NCBI RefSeq assembly: GCF_000744655.1
Contig: NZ_JQMJ01000004.1
Location: 2,914,001 to 2,978,000 of the forward strand
From: Streptacidiphilus rugosus AM-16
GTDB taxonomy: Bacteria; Actinomycetota; Actinomycetes; Streptomycetales; Streptomycetaceae
Direction: 5' to 3'
Length of the DNA: 64,000 bases
Position numbers and translations under genes: made by a program. The notes beneath the pieces were generated by a model, which worked only from the letters and a program-made list of their open reading frames with translations, made no database searches and was not told the origin of the DNA. Below are positions 32,214 to 41,459 of the stretch, piece after piece; position 1 is the stretch's first letter; each line of letters begins with the position of its first letter.

Positions 32214-33073
32214 GCGAGCCTCCCGGTCAGGCCGCTGGGCCGCACCAGCAGCAGCGCGGCGAGCATGGCGACCACGGCCAGGTCGCCCAGGCCGGAGGTC
32301 GTGTAGTAGTTGGCGAACTGCTGGACCAGCCCGACCACGACGCAGGCGAGCGCCGCGCCGCCGACCGAGCCGAGGCCGCCCATCACCACGACGACGAAGC
32401 CGAAGATCAGCAGGGAGCTGCCCTGGGTCGGGTCGACGGAACCGAAGTAGAGCCCGGCCAGCGCCCCGGCGAGGGAGGCGGCCGCGCCGCCGATGGCGAA
32501 GACCAGGGTGAAGGCCTTGCGCACGTCGATGCCGAGCGCGGTCACCATGGCCCGGTCCTCGACGCCGGCCCGGACCACGAGCCCGTGCCGGGTGCGGCCG
32601 AGGAACAGCTTGAGGGCGAGCAGCACCAGCAGCGCGGCGCCGACGAGCACCAGCCGGTTGACCGGAACGGCCGCGCCGAGCACGGTGAAGGTGCCCGCGA
32701 GCGCGCCCGGCACCGGGAAGGTGCGGGCGTCGGCGCCCCAGATCGCGGAGAGCAGCGCGGGGACCGCGAGCCCGACCCCGACCGTGGCCAGCACCTGCTC
32801 GCGCGGACGCTGGTAGAGCGGGCGGATCAGGCCGAGTTCGAGCGCGACGGAGGCGAGGGTGCCGACGCCGGTGCCGAAGAGCAGCGCAAGCGGGTAGCCG
32901 AAACCGTTGCTCGCACCCCACCAGGCGGCGTACGCGCCGATGGAGAGCAGCGCGCCGTGGGCGAAGTTGAGCACGTCCATCAGGCCGAAGATGAGCGAGA
33001 GCCCGGACGCGACCAGGAAGTAGAGCGCTCCGAGGCCGAGGCCGGTCATGGTGAGCAGGACGACGGTTGCCAT
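32210..33073 (-). CDS. livH: branched-chain-type ABC transporter permease (LivH family)
   Basis: 287 aa from ATG 33073, overlapping the livF-type stop by one base pair group (ATGA). Typical motifs: GLGALYFLVASGLSLIFGLM at the N-terminus, DVLNFAHGALLSIGAYAAWW, RTRHGLVVRAGVEDRAMVTA with LGIDVRKAF as the cytoplasmic coupling loop, and VVVMGGLGSVGGAALACVVV. Eight or so membrane helices. The pairing with LivM, LivF, LivG and a binding lipoprotein in one operon is complete. Confidence 0.92.
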   Translation of the reverse strand: MATVVLLTMTGLGLGALYFLVASGLSLIFGLMDVLNFAHGALLSIGAYAAWWGASNGFGYPLALLFGTGVGTLASVALELGLIRPLYQRPREQVLATVGVGLAVPALLSAIWGADARTFPVPGALAGTFTVLGAAVPVNRLVLVGAALLVLLALKLFLGRTRHGLVVRAGVEDRAMVTALGIDVRKAFTLVFAIGGAAASLAGALAGLYFGSVDPTQGSSLLIFGFVVVVMGGLGSVGGAALACVVVGLVQQFANYYTTSGLGDLAVVAMLAALLLVRPSGLTGRLA

Positions 33074-33834
33074 CAGCGGTCTCCTCCCGTGGCGGGGGTG
33101 TGGACCCGGCGGCCGACGCCGAGGAGGCTGCGGGAGGCGTCGGGGTCCGCGAGCAGTTCGGCGGCCGGGCCGGCGTGGGCGGTGCGACCGTCGGCCAGGA
33201 CGACGCAGTGCTGGGCCAGGCGACGTACCAGCGCCAGGTTCTGCTCGACGAGCAGGACCGGGACGGCCTGCGCGGCGCGCTCCAGCGCGACGGCGACCTC
33301 GGTGACGATGCGCGGCGCGAGGCCCTTGGTCGGCTCGTCCGCGATGATCAGGCGGTTGCCGCGGTTGAGCAGGGTCCGCCCGATGGCGACCATCTGCTGC
33401 TGGCCGCCCGACAGCGTGCCCGCGGCCTGCCGGGCGCGCTGCCTGAGCTCGGGGAACAGCTCGTGGACCAGGTCGTAGGCGGGATCGGGGTCGCGCTCGG
33501 CCAGTCGCAGGTTCTCGGCGACGGTCAGCGCGGCGAAGATCCCGCGGTCCTCGGGGACGTAGCCGATGCCCCGGCGCACGAGTTGATGTGTCGCCAGGTC
33601 GACGGTCTCGACGCCGTCGTAGCGCACCGAGCCGCTGCGGGGCAGCAGGCCGAGGACGCCGCGCACGGTGGTGGTCTTGCCCGCGCCGTTGCGTCCCAGC
33701 AGCGCGGTGACGCCGCTGGGGGCGACGTCGAGGTCGACGCCGTGCAGGATGTGGCGGCCGCCGATCACGACCTTGAGGTCGCGCACGGCCAGCAGCGGGG
33801 CGGGCGTCGCGGCGGACGCGCTGGTCGCGGTCAC
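33073..33834 (-). CDS. livF: ABC transporter ATP-binding protein (LivF family)
   Basis: 253 aa from GTG 33834, overlapping the livG-type stop (GTGA). Walker A LLGRNGAGKTTT, Q-loop region YVPEDRGIFAALTV, signature LSGGQQQMVAIGRTLL, Walker B RLIIADEPTKGLAP, and the LivF-specific LLVEQNLALVRRLAQHCVVL. One of the two ATPases of the importer, acting on the cytoplasmic face of the permeases. N-terminal Thr/Ala-rich extension of about 12 residues. Confidence 0.93.
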   Translation of the reverse strand: MTATSASAATPAPLLAVRDLKVVIGGRHILHGVDLDVAPSGVTALLGRNGAGKTTTVRGVLGLLPRSGSVRYDGVETVDLATHQLVRRGIGYVPEDRGIFAALTVAENLRLAERDPDPAYDLVHELFPELRQRARQAAGTLSGGQQQMVAIGRTLLNRGNRLIIADEPTKGLAPRIVTEVAVALERAAQAVPVLLVEQNLALVRRLAQHCVVLADGRTAHAGPAAELLADPDASRSLLGVGRRVHTPATGGDR

Positions 33835-34592
33835 AGGCTCTCCCCCAGGTAGGCGAGTTGCACGGTCTCGTCGGCCATCACCGTGTCCGGCACGTCCAGG
33901 GCGAGCAGCGTGCCGTGGTGCATGACGGCGAGGCGGTCGGCGAGGCCGAGCAGCACGTCCATGTGGTGCTCCACCATCAGCACGGTGCGGCCCTCGTCGC
34001 GGTGGAGCGAGCGGATCAGCTCGGTCAGCGCGGGGACCTCCTCGGCGCTGACGCCGGCCATCGGCTCGTCGAGCAACATCACCCTCGGGTCGCCGACGAG
34101 CAGCACGGCCAGCTCCAGCTTCCGCTTCTCGCCGTGCGAGAGGGAGCCGGCCAGGGCGTCGGCGCGGTCGGCGAGGCCGGTGCGGTCCAGCGTCGCGGTG
34201 ACCTCGGCGTCGTAGCGGCGGGCGCGCCGCCAGAGCGCGAAGGAGCCGCCCTGGGCGGCCTGCGCGGCCAGCCGGACGTGGTCGGCGGCGGTCAGTCCCG
34301 GCCAGAGGCTGGAGGTCTGGAAGGTGCGGCCGAGCCCGCGGCGGGCGCGGGCGTGCGGGGCGAGCCCGGTGATGTCCGCGCCGTCCAGCGCGATGCTCCC
34401 GCGCGAGACCGGGCTGAGGCCGCTGATCAGGTTGAACAGGGAGGTCTTGCCCGCCCCGTTGGGGCCGATGAAGGCGAGGAACTCGCCCTCGTGGACCTCC
34501 AGCGAGACGTCGTCCAGGATCACCGCGCCGCCGACGCTCCACCCCACCTCGGTGAGGGAGAGCACCGGCGGCGCCGTCGGTGCGGTGGTCAC
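33831..34592 (-). CDS. livG: ABC transporter ATP-binding protein (LivG family)
   Basis: 253 aa from GTG 34592, 5 bp after the binding-protein stop. Walker [19 protein letters not shown], the LivG-type [18 protein letters not shown], signature [15 protein letters not shown] (LSHGEKR in place of LSGGQ), Walker [16 protein letters not shown], and [20 protein letters not shown]. The LSHGE form is common in LivG-like proteins of urea or amide transporters (UrtD group), which hints at a non-leucine substrate. Cytoplasmic. Confidence 0.92.
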   Translation of the reverse strand: MTTAPTAPPVLSLTEVGWSVGGAVILDDVSLEVHEGEFLAFIGPNGAGKTSLFNLISGLSPVSRGSIALDGADITGLAPHARARRGLGRTFQTSSLWPGLTAADHVRLAAQAAQGGSFALWRRARRYDAEVTATLDRTGLADRADALAGSLSHGEKRKLELAVLLVGDPRVMLLDEPMAGVSAEEVPALTELIRSLHRDEGRTVLMVEHHMDVLLGLADRLAVMHHGTLLALDVPDTVMADETVQLAYLGESL

Positions 34593-34597
34593 CCGGC

Positions 34598-35839
34598 TCA
34601 GCCCGCCATCGTCCTGGCCGGGGGCGCGACCTGGTCGGCCGTCAGGGTCGCCAGCAGCTTGGGCGCGGCGGCGGCCCCGGTGCCGGTCAGGGTGGCCTGG
34701 AACATGGGCTGCAGCAGCGCGTGGTCGGCGGCCCTGACCTGCTCCTGACCCTCGGGGCCGGCGAAGCTCCAGCCCTCCAGGGCCTTGACCATCGCGCCGG
34801 TGTCGCTGTCGCTGGCCTCGATCGCGTGGACGACCATCATCGCGGCGGTGAAGCCGTCGGGCGAGAAGAGGTCGGGGGTGCCACCGGACTTCTTGATTCC
34901 GTTGATCATCGCCGTCTCGACCGGGTTGCCGCCGCCGGCGCCGGGGAAGTAGTGGGCCAGGAAGGACACCTTGGTCCCGGCGTCGCCGAAGATCGGGTAG
35001 GAGGTGTTGCCGGCCAGGCCGGTGACGACCTTGGTGGAGCCCAGCACGCCCTGCTGGTTCAGCGCCGTCCACAGCGCGGGCGCGGTAGAGCCGGCCCAGG
35101 CGACGTAGACCAGGTCGGCCCCGGCGGACCGCACCTGGCGGGCGAAGGGCGTCAGGTCGGTCGCGCTCGGTGGCGCGAGCACCGAGGAGACGTGCGCGCC
35201 CTTGGCGCCGAGCACGGCGGTGACGGCCTTGACGTTGGCCTGGCCGAAGGCGCTGTCCTGGGCCAGCACCAGGATCTTCTTCCCCTTCGGGTCGCCGACG
35301 AAGGAGCCCGCGGCGGCGATGTCCTGGTAGCTCTCGCGGCCGGAGCGGAAGGTGTACTTGTTGACGCCGGTCAGCGCGTCGGTGGCGGCCGGCCCGGAAA
35401 TGTAGAGGATCTGGTTCTGTGCGGCCAGCGGCGCGAGCTGGAGGCCGATGCCGGAGTCGACGGTGCCGGCGATGATCTTGACGCCCTTGCCGATCAGGTC
35501 CTTGGCGTCGGCGACGGCGGTGGCCGGGTCACCGGTGTCGTCCTGCTCGGACAGCACGATCTGATGGCCGTTCACCTTGCCGGTGCCGTGGGTGGCGTAG
35601 TCGAGTCCGGCCTGGAAGCCCTGCTCGTACTGCTTGCCGTAGTCCGCCAGCAGCCCGGTCTTGGAGAAGAGCAGCCCGACCTTGACCGGCGCGGCGGACG
35701 AGCCGCCGCCCGACTGGGCGGTGCCGGCCGAGGCGCAGCCGGCGAGCAGCGCAGTGGCGGCTGCCGCCGCGGCGAGGGCGACGGCGCTTCTACGGCGGGA
35801 GGGCCGGTCGGCGAGGTGGTGGCGGTCGGCGTTGGTCAT
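34598..35839 (-). CDS. ABC transporter substrate-binding lipoprotein
   Basis: 413 aa. The N-terminus has RRR and a hydrophobic run ending in lipobox LLAGC (Cys 35), then a Gly/Ser-rich tether ([12 protein letters not shown]). The mature part is a type I periplasmic-binding (LivJ/AmiC-like) fold: [60 protein letters not shown] and [20 protein letters not shown]. First gene of the operon; the promoter must be in the 210-bp gap shared with the divergent CoA-transferase genes. It binds substrate outside the membrane and delivers it to the LivHM-type channel. Confidence 0.92.
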   Translation of the reverse strand: MTNADRHHLADRPSRRRSAVALAAAAAATALLAGCASAGTAQSGGGSSAAPVKVGLLFSKTGLLADYGKQYEQGFQAGLDYATHGTGKVNGHQIVLSEQDDTGDPATAVADAKDLIGKGVKIIAGTVDSGIGLQLAPLAAQNQILYISGPAATDALTGVNKYTFRSGRESYQDIAAAGSFVGDPKGKKILVLAQDSAFGQANVKAVTAVLGAKGAHVSSVLAPPSATDLTPFARQVRSAGADLVYVAWAGSTAPALWTALNQQGVLGSTKVVTGLAGNTSYPIFGDAGTKVSFLAHYFPGAGGGNPVETAMINGIKKSGGTPDLFSPDGFTAAMMVVHAIEASDSDTGAMVKALEGWSFAGPEGQEQVRAADHALLQPMFQATLTGTGAAAAPKLLATLTADQVAPPARTMAG

Positions 35840-36049
35840 GGCTGCGGCTCCCTGGCCCTGCGTTCGTCACTGAGTGGATGCCGGAACGGTAGGAGCCCCG
35901 CCCGGCACGGGACATGTGACCGGACACCGCATCGCGGGGGCGAAGCATGTGGCCGACCGACATGGCCGCCCGCCGCGCGCGCTGGCGAAGGTGAAGGCTC
36001 CCCCGAGAACACCCCGCGGTGGACCGCCGCCGCAGGAGCTGGAGCTGAC

Positions 36050-36814
36050 ATGGACAAAGTGATCGGATCGGCCGCGGAGGCCGTCGCGGACATCCCGGAA
36101 GGAGCCACGCTCGCCGTGGGCGGCTTCGGCCTGTGCGGCATCCCCTCGACGCTGATCGCGGCGCTGGTGGACACGGGCACCGGCGGACTGCGGGTCGCGT
36201 CCAACAACTGCGGCGTCGACGACTGGGGGCTCGGGCTGCTGCTGAGGGCCGGCCGGATCGCCCGGATGACCTCCTCGTACGTCGGCGAGAACAAGGAGTT
36301 CGCCCGGCAGTACCTGAGCGGCGAGCTGGAGGTGGAGCTGGTCCCGCAGGGCACGCTGGCCGAGCGGCTGCGCGCGGGCGGCTGCGGGATCCCGGCGTTC
36401 TACACCCCGGCCGGCGTCGGCACCCAGGTGGCCGAGGGCGGTCTGCCGTGGCGGTACGACGCCGCGGGCGGGGTGCGGGTGGCCTCGCCCGCCAAGGAGG
36501 TGCGCGAGTTCGGAGGCCGCGCCTACCTGCTGGAGGAGGCGATCAGCGCCGACTTCGCCCTGGTCAGGGCTGAGGTCGCGGACCGCCACGGAAATCTGCG
36601 CTTCCACGCCGCGGCCCGCAACTTCAACCCGCTGGCGGCGATGGCCGGGCGGACCACCCTGGTCGAGGCCGAACGCATCGTCGAGGCGGGCGAACTGCCG
36701 CCGGACGCGGTCCACCTGCCCGGGATCCACGTGGACCGCGTCGTGCGGGCCGACCCGGACGACAAACGGATCGAGCGCCGCACCACCCGCCCGCACGCCT
36801 CCCTGGAGATCTGA
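36050..36814 (+). CDS. 3-oxoacid CoA-transferase subunit A
   Basis: 254 aa from ATG 36050 with GGAGCTGAC before it. Family I CoA-transferase alpha subunit (ScoA/PcaI/AtoD type): [71 protein letters not shown] and [18 protein letters not shown] are all in place. With subunit B it moves CoA between succinyl-CoA and a 3-oxoacid (acetoacetate or 3-oxoadipate). It lies 5 bp before the subunit B gene and is divergent from the importer operon. Subunits are cytoplasmic. Confidence 0.93.
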   Translation: MDKVIGSAAEAVADIPEGATLAVGGFGLCGIPSTLIAALVDTGTGGLRVASNNCGVDDWGLGLLLRAGRIARMTSSYVGENKEFARQYLSGELEVELVPQGTLAERLRAGGCGIPAFYTPAGVGTQVAEGGLPWRYDAAGGVRVASPAKEVREFGGRAYLLEEAISADFALVRAEVADRHGNLRFHAAARNFNPLAAMAGRTTLVEAERIVEAGELPPDAVHLPGIHVDRVVRADPDDKRIERRTTRPHASLEI

Positions 36815-36819
36815 CCGCC

Positions 36820-37527
36820 ATGACCAGCACGCAGAACACCGAGGCCGCCGGGGCCGCCACCGCCACGACCGCCCTCACCCCGGCCCCGCCCACCCCGCTC
36901 ACCCGTGACGCGCTGGCCGCGCGCGCCGCGGCCGAGCTGCGGGACGGCCAGTACGTCAACCTGGGCATCGGGCTGCCCACGCTGGTGCCGAACCACCTGC
37001 CGCACGGCGTCGAGGTGGTGCTGCACTCCGAGAACGGCATCCTGGGCACCGGCCCCTACCCGTACGCCGGGGACGAGCACCCGGATCTGGTCAACGCGGG
37101 CAAGGAGACCGTCACGGTGCTGGACGGCGCCGCGTACTTCGACTCCGCCGCCTCCTTCGGCATGGTCCGCTCGGGCCGCGTGGACGTGACGATCCTGGGC
37201 GCGATGCAGGTGTCCGCCGAGGGCGACCTGGCGAACTGGATGATCCCCGGGAAGATGGTCAAGGGCATGGGCGGCGCGATGGACCTGGTCCACGGGGCGC
37301 GCCGGGTCGTGGTGGTGATGGAGCACACCGCGAAGGACGGCAGCCCGAAGCTGCTGGAGCGCTGCACACTGCCGCTTACCGGACGCCGCGTGGTCCACCG
37401 GATCATCACCGACCTGGCCGTCTTCGACGTGCTGCCGGACGGCACGGGCCTGCGCCTGGTCGAGACCGCACCGGGTGTGACGGTGGACCAGGTGCGCGCC
37501 GCCACGGAGGCTGAATTCGAATCCTGA
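36820..37527 (+). CDS. 3-oxoacid CoA-transferase subunit B
   Basis: 235 aa. An N-terminal Thr/Ala/Pro-rich extension (about 28 residues) precedes the conserved part [20 protein letters not shown]. The catalytic glutamate is in [14 protein letters not shown]; later motifs are [20 protein letters not shown] and [20 protein letters not shown]. This glutamate forms the covalent CoA thioester in the ping-pong reaction. Together with subunit A it serves ketone-body or beta-ketoadipate degradation; sequence motifs alone do not separate SCOT from PcaIJ. Confidence 0.93.
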   Translation: MTSTQNTEAAGAATATTALTPAPPTPLTRDALAARAAAELRDGQYVNLGIGLPTLVPNHLPHGVEVVLHSENGILGTGPYPYAGDEHPDLVNAGKETVTVLDGAAYFDSAASFGMVRSGRVDVTILGAMQVSAEGDLANWMIPGKMVKGMGGAMDLVHGARRVVVVMEHTAKDGSPKLLERCTLPLTGRRVVHRIITDLAVFDVLPDGTGLRLVETAPGVTVDQVRAATEAEFES

Positions 37528-37698
37528 TTCGAGACATCCCCCGTTCGCGTTAATCCGGCGCAATCCGACGCCGACGCGTAGTCACCCGAAGCAGGCTGGG
37601 CACAGTCGCCGGTTCAGGGGAGAGCCGGCGTGCTTCGCACCGCACTCGGGGGCAGGCCGCACAGCTGCGAGGCAGCGGTGCGGCCTCAGGGGGGTTAC

Positions 37699-39468
37699 AT
37701 GACTCAGTTGTCCGCTGCGCCGCGCGCGGCCGGAGAGGCCGGGAGGACGCAGGCGGAGGCCGGTACGGGGGCGTCCGCCGAGGCCGCCGCCGGTTACGAC
37801 TACGAACGCTTCAGCCGCCTCGCCGGGCCCGTCGTCGACGCCCCGCCGGGGCCGTACCGGGTGCAGTACCGCAGCCTGCACGCCGACGCGAGGAACCGCC
37901 GCAAGGTCCGCACGCTGATGGTGCTGGCCCCGCTGATGGAGCTGGCGCTGCTGGTCTGGATGTCGCTGCCGCGCAACTGGACGACCAGACCGTACGATCC
38001 ACGCGCCTGGCTGACCGGGCTGGACCGCGTCGTCCTCGGCTGCATCATCGTGATCGAGCTCTTCCGCCTGCTCCAGGTGCTGTCGAACGCGCACGGCTCG
38101 CTCTTCGCCCGCGACCCGGTCCCGGTCCGCGCGCAGAGCGGCACCAGGGTCGCCTTCGTGACCACGGCCGTGCCCGGTTCCGAACCGGTCGAGATGCTGC
38201 GCCGCACCCTGGAGGCGGCGGTCCGGATCCGTCATGTCGGCACCCTGCACGTCTGGCTGCTCGACGAGGGCGACGCCCAGGAGATGAAGGCGCTCTGCGC
38301 CGAGCTCGGCGTGCGGCACTTCTCACGGCGCGGCGTCGACGCGTGGAACACCCGCAAGGGCGGCTTCCGTGCCCGCACCAAGCACGGCAACCACAACGCC
38401 TGGCTGCAGGCCCACGGTTCGGACTACGACTTCGTCGCCGGCGTCGACCCCGACCACGTGCCGCACCCCTCCTATCTGGAGCGCACCCTCGGCTGGTTCC
38501 GCGACCCCGACGTGGCCTTCGTGGTCGGCCCCCAGGTCTACGGCAACTACGACACGCTGATCACCAAGGCCGCCGAGAGCCAGCAGTTCCTCTTCCACTC
38601 GGTGGTCCAGCGCGCCGGCAACCGCTACCGCGCGCCCATGCTGGTGGGCACCAACAACGTGATCAGGATCGGCGCGCTGCGGCAGATCGGCGGCTACCAC
38701 GACTCCATCACCGAGGACATGGCCACCGGCCTGATGCTGCACACCCGCGCCAACCCGGAGACGGGCCGCCGCTGGAGCTCGGTCTACACGCCCGACGTGC
38801 TCGCCGTCGGCGAGGGGCCGTCGTCCTGGACGGACTTCTTCCGCCAGCAGTCGCGCTGGAGCCGGGGCACCTACGAGACGCTGCTCAAGCAGTTCTGGTG
38901 GCGGGCCTGGCGGCTCTCCCCCGGGCGCATGGTCAACTACACGCTGATGCTGACCTTCTACCCGATGTCGGCGATCTCCTGCATCCTCGGCGGCCTCAGC
39001 AGCGTGCTCTACCTGGTGATCGGCGCGTCCGGGGTCGACGTGCCCACCTCCACCTGGATGATGCTCTACAGCGACGCGGTGCTGCTGCAGATCGGGCTCT
39101 ACGCCGTCAACCGCCGCCACAACATCAGCCCGCACGAGAAGCCCGGCTCCACCGGCATCGGCGGCATGGTGATCGGCGCGCTGGCCACGCCCATCTACGC
39201 CACCTCCTTCCTCGCCGCGCTGCTCCGGCTGCCCAGCGGCTTCCGGGTCACGCCCAAGGGCGACTCCGTCAGCGGCGACCGCGTGCTGACCTTCACCACC
39301 CACCTGCTCTGGGCGCTGCTCTTCGGCGGCGCCCTCACCGCCTCCTTCGTCACCCACAACACCTATCTGGCGATGCGGATCTGGGCCGGCATAGCCCTGC
39401 TCACCAGCCTGCTGCCGATCGTCATCTGGCGCATCGACGCGGCCCGCAGCGCGCGGAGGACCTCGTGA
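37699..39468 (+). CDS. cslA: cellulose synthase-like glycosyltransferase CslA
   Basis: 589 aa from ATG 37699 with AGGGGGG upstream; an earlier ATG at 37630 has no support. Processive GT2 enzyme: two N-terminal TMs (about 72-90 and 111-128), then the catalytic region with LLDEGD (187-192), DPD (250-252), TED (338-340) and QQSRW (383-387), and four to five C-terminal TMs. In Streptomyces CslA makes a beta-glucan at hyphal tips that supports erection of aerial hyphae and morphology. It overlaps glxA by 4 bp (GTGA), the conserved arrangement, and is followed here by a GH16 gene. Confidence 0.94.
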   Translation: MTQLSAAPRAAGEAGRTQAEAGTGASAEAAAGYDYERFSRLAGPVVDAPPGPYRVQYRSLHADARNRRKVRTLMVLAPLMELALLVWMSLPRNWTTRPYDPRAWLTGLDRVVLGCIIVIELFRLLQVLSNAHGSLFARDPVPVRAQSGTRVAFVTTAVPGSEPVEMLRRTLEAAVRIRHVGTLHVWLLDEGDAQEMKALCAELGVRHFSRRGVDAWNTRKGGFRARTKHGNHNAWLQAHGSDYDFVAGVDPDHVPHPSYLERTLGWFRDPDVAFVVGPQVYGNYDTLITKAAESQQFLFHSVVQRAGNRYRAPMLVGTNNVIRIGALRQIGGYHDSITEDMATGLMLHTRANPETGRRWSSVYTPDVLAVGEGPSSWTDFFRQQSRWSRGTYETLLKQFWWRAWRLSPGRMVNYTLMLTFYPMSAISCILGGLSSVLYLVIGASGVDVPTSTWMMLYSDAVLLQIGLYAVNRRHNISPHEKPGSTGIGGMVIGALATPIYATSFLAALLRLPSGFRVTPKGDSVSGDRVLTFTTHLLWALLFGGALTASFVTHNTYLAMRIWAGIALLTSLLPIVIWRIDAARSARRTS

Positions 39469-41459
39469 GCTCCACCCTTTCCCAGCTGCGCGCCCGACGC
39501 CGCGCTGCCGACACCCACCTCTCCCTGCGCACCAAGCGCCTCGCGCTGGGCAGCAGCCTGATGCTGACCGTGCTCGGCATGAACGCCCCGGCCGCGGTCT
39601 CCTTCGCCCAGCAGCAGTACCACGCGTACGAGATCGCCCAGCCCGCGTACAAGGCCGCCTACGGCTCCTGGAGCACGCTCGTGCTGCCGGGGCAGTTCCG
39701 GGTCAACGCCATCCACGCGAGCCTGCTGCGCACCGGCAAGGTGCTGATCGTCGCGGGCTCGGGGAACGACACCGAGAACTTCAAGGCGGGGAGGTTCAAG
39801 ACCCTGCTGTGGGATCCGGTGAAGGAGACCTACAAGCTGATCCCCACCCCCGACGACATGTTCTGCAGCGGCCACGCCCAACTGCCGGACGGCAACCTGC
39901 TCGTCGCCGGCGGCACGCTCAGGTACGAGCTGCTCGGCCGCGCCGTCACCACGGCGGGCGGCACCATGCAGGTCTTCAACGAGGATCCGAACAAGGCCCG
40001 TACGGTGCCCAAGGGCACGGTCTTCACGGCCCCCGACGGGCGCCGCTACCTCTCCGACGACGATCTCGTGCTCGCTCCGGCGGCCAAGGTCCGGGTGAGC
40101 GCGCCCAAGGCGCCCGGCGGTTACCGCACGGTGGTGCGCCACAGCCAGCGGGCGGTCTTCGTGATCGCGCAGAAGCCGGGCCCGAGCGAGATCGTCAAGG
40201 CGAGGGCCAGGTTCTCGGTCTCCGGGCAGCGCGGCAACGACGCGAACACCCTGTACGGCATGGCCGACAGCATCAACACCGGCGACCAGGCCTTCCAGGG
40301 CATCAAGGCCGCCTACGAGTTCGACCCTGACACCGAGCAGTACGAACTGGTCGACCCGATGCAGTACGCCCGCTGGTACCCCACCCTCGCCCCGCTGCCC
40401 GACGGCAAGGTCCTCGCCGTCTCCGGCCTGGACGACACCGGCACGGTGCTCAACGGCCAGAACGAGATCTTCGACCCGGCGACGAAGTCCTGGTCGCCCG
40501 GCCCCACCCGCTACTTCGCCACCTACCCCGCGCTCTTCCTGACCGCGCAGGACAAGCTCTTCTACTCGGGCTCCAACGCCGGTTACGGCAACCCGAAGAA
40601 GGGCCGCACACCCGGCCTGTGGGATCCGACGACCAACAGCTTCCAGGTCGTGCCGGGCCTGGCCAGACCCGACCTGACCGAGACCTCCTCCTCGGTGCTG
40701 CTGCCGCCCGCACAGAGCCAGAAGGTGATGTTCCTCGGCGGCGGCGCCCCCGGCGAGTCCGCCGTCTCCACCGACCGCACCGCCGTCGTCGACCTCGCCG
40801 CGGCCGCCCCGCACTACGTGGCGGGCCCCAAGCTGCCCGGCGGGCCCACCCGCTACCTCAACAGCGTGATCCTGCCGAACGACACCGTGCTCACCACCGG
40901 GGGCTCCAGCGACTACCGGGGCAAGCGCGGCAGCGACATCCTCAAGGCCGACATCTACCACCCGGACAGCAACAGCTTCACCCCCGCCGCCGACCCGACG
41001 GTCGGCCGCGACTACCACAGCGAGGCGCTGCTGCTGCCCGACGGGCGCGTGGTCACCCTCGGGTCCAACCCGCTCTTCGGCAACAAGCAGGACGTCGGGC
41101 CGCAGTTCTTCGAGCAGCGCATCGAGATCTACACGCCCGCCTATCTCTACCAGCGAGGCGCACGGCCGAGCGTGAGCTCGGGGCCGCAGCAGCTCCGCCG
41201 GGGGCAGACCGCCGCCTTCGGCGTCTCCTCGCCAGACGACATCGGCGCGGTCCGGCTGATGCGTCCCTCCTCCGTCACCCACGCCACCGATGTGCAGCAG
41301 CGCAGCATCGCCCTGCCGTTCACCCGCACCGCGGACGGCTCCGGCCTGCGGGTGAAGGTGCCGACGAGCAGCGGCCTGGTGCCACCGGGCTGGTACATGC
41401 TCTTCGCGGTCAGCAGGGCGGGCGTCCCGTCCATAGCCCGGTGGGTGCAGGTCCTGTGA
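39465..41459 (+). CDS. glxA: GlxA mono-copper radical oxidase
   Basis: 664 aa from GTG 39465, coupled to cslA. N-terminal TM or uncleaved signal (RLALGSSLMLTVLGMNAPAA, about 25-45), then a galactose-oxidase-like seven-bladed Kelch domain. Cys 134 in DDMFCSGHAQLPDGN is the cysteine of the Cys-Tyr cofactor and the Tyr of ARWYPTLAPLPDGK its partner; GRDYHSEALLLPDGRV supplies a copper His region. The C-terminal part is the DUF1929-type Ig-like domain (MRPSSVTHATDVQQRSIAL). It acts outside the membrane on the CslA product, probably oxidising chain ends; both genes are needed for normal hyphal development in S. lividans. Confidence 0.93.
   Translation: MSSTLSQLRARRRAADTHLSLRTKRLALGSSLMLTVLGMNAPAAVSFAQQQYHAYEIAQPAYKAAYGSWSTLVLPGQFRVNAIHASLLRTGKVLIVAGSGNDTENFKAGRFKTLLWDPVKETYKLIPTPDDMFCSGHAQLPDGNLLVAGGTLRYELLGRAVTTAGGTMQVFNEDPNKARTVPKGTVFTAPDGRRYLSDDDLVLAPAAKVRVSAPKAPGGYRTVVRHSQRAVFVIAQKPGPSEIVKARARFSVSGQRGNDANTLYGMADSINTGDQAFQGIKAAYEFDPDTEQYELVDPMQYARWYPTLAPLPDGKVLAVSGLDDTGTVLNGQNEIFDPATKSWSPGPTRYFATYPALFLTAQDKLFYSGSNAGYGNPKKGRTPGLWDPTTNSFQVVPGLARPDLTETSSSVLLPPAQSQKVMFLGGGAPGESAVSTDRTAVVDLAAAAPHYVAGPKLPGGPTRYLNSVILPNDTVLTTGGSSDYRGKRGSDILKADIYHPDSNSFTPAADPTVGRDYHSEALLLPDGRVVTLGSNPLFGNKQDVGPQFFEQRIEIYTPAYLYQRGARPSVSSGPQQLRRGQTAAFGVSSPDDIGAVRLMRPSSVTHATDVQQRSIALPFTRTADGSGLRVKVPTSSGLVPPGWYMLFAVSRAGVPSIARWVQVL

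Noticed and set aside
37514..37530. Short inverted repeat TCGAATC-CT-GATTCGA after the CoA-transferase
   Set aside because: Only a 7-bp stem overlapping the stop codon, too weak to call a terminator.
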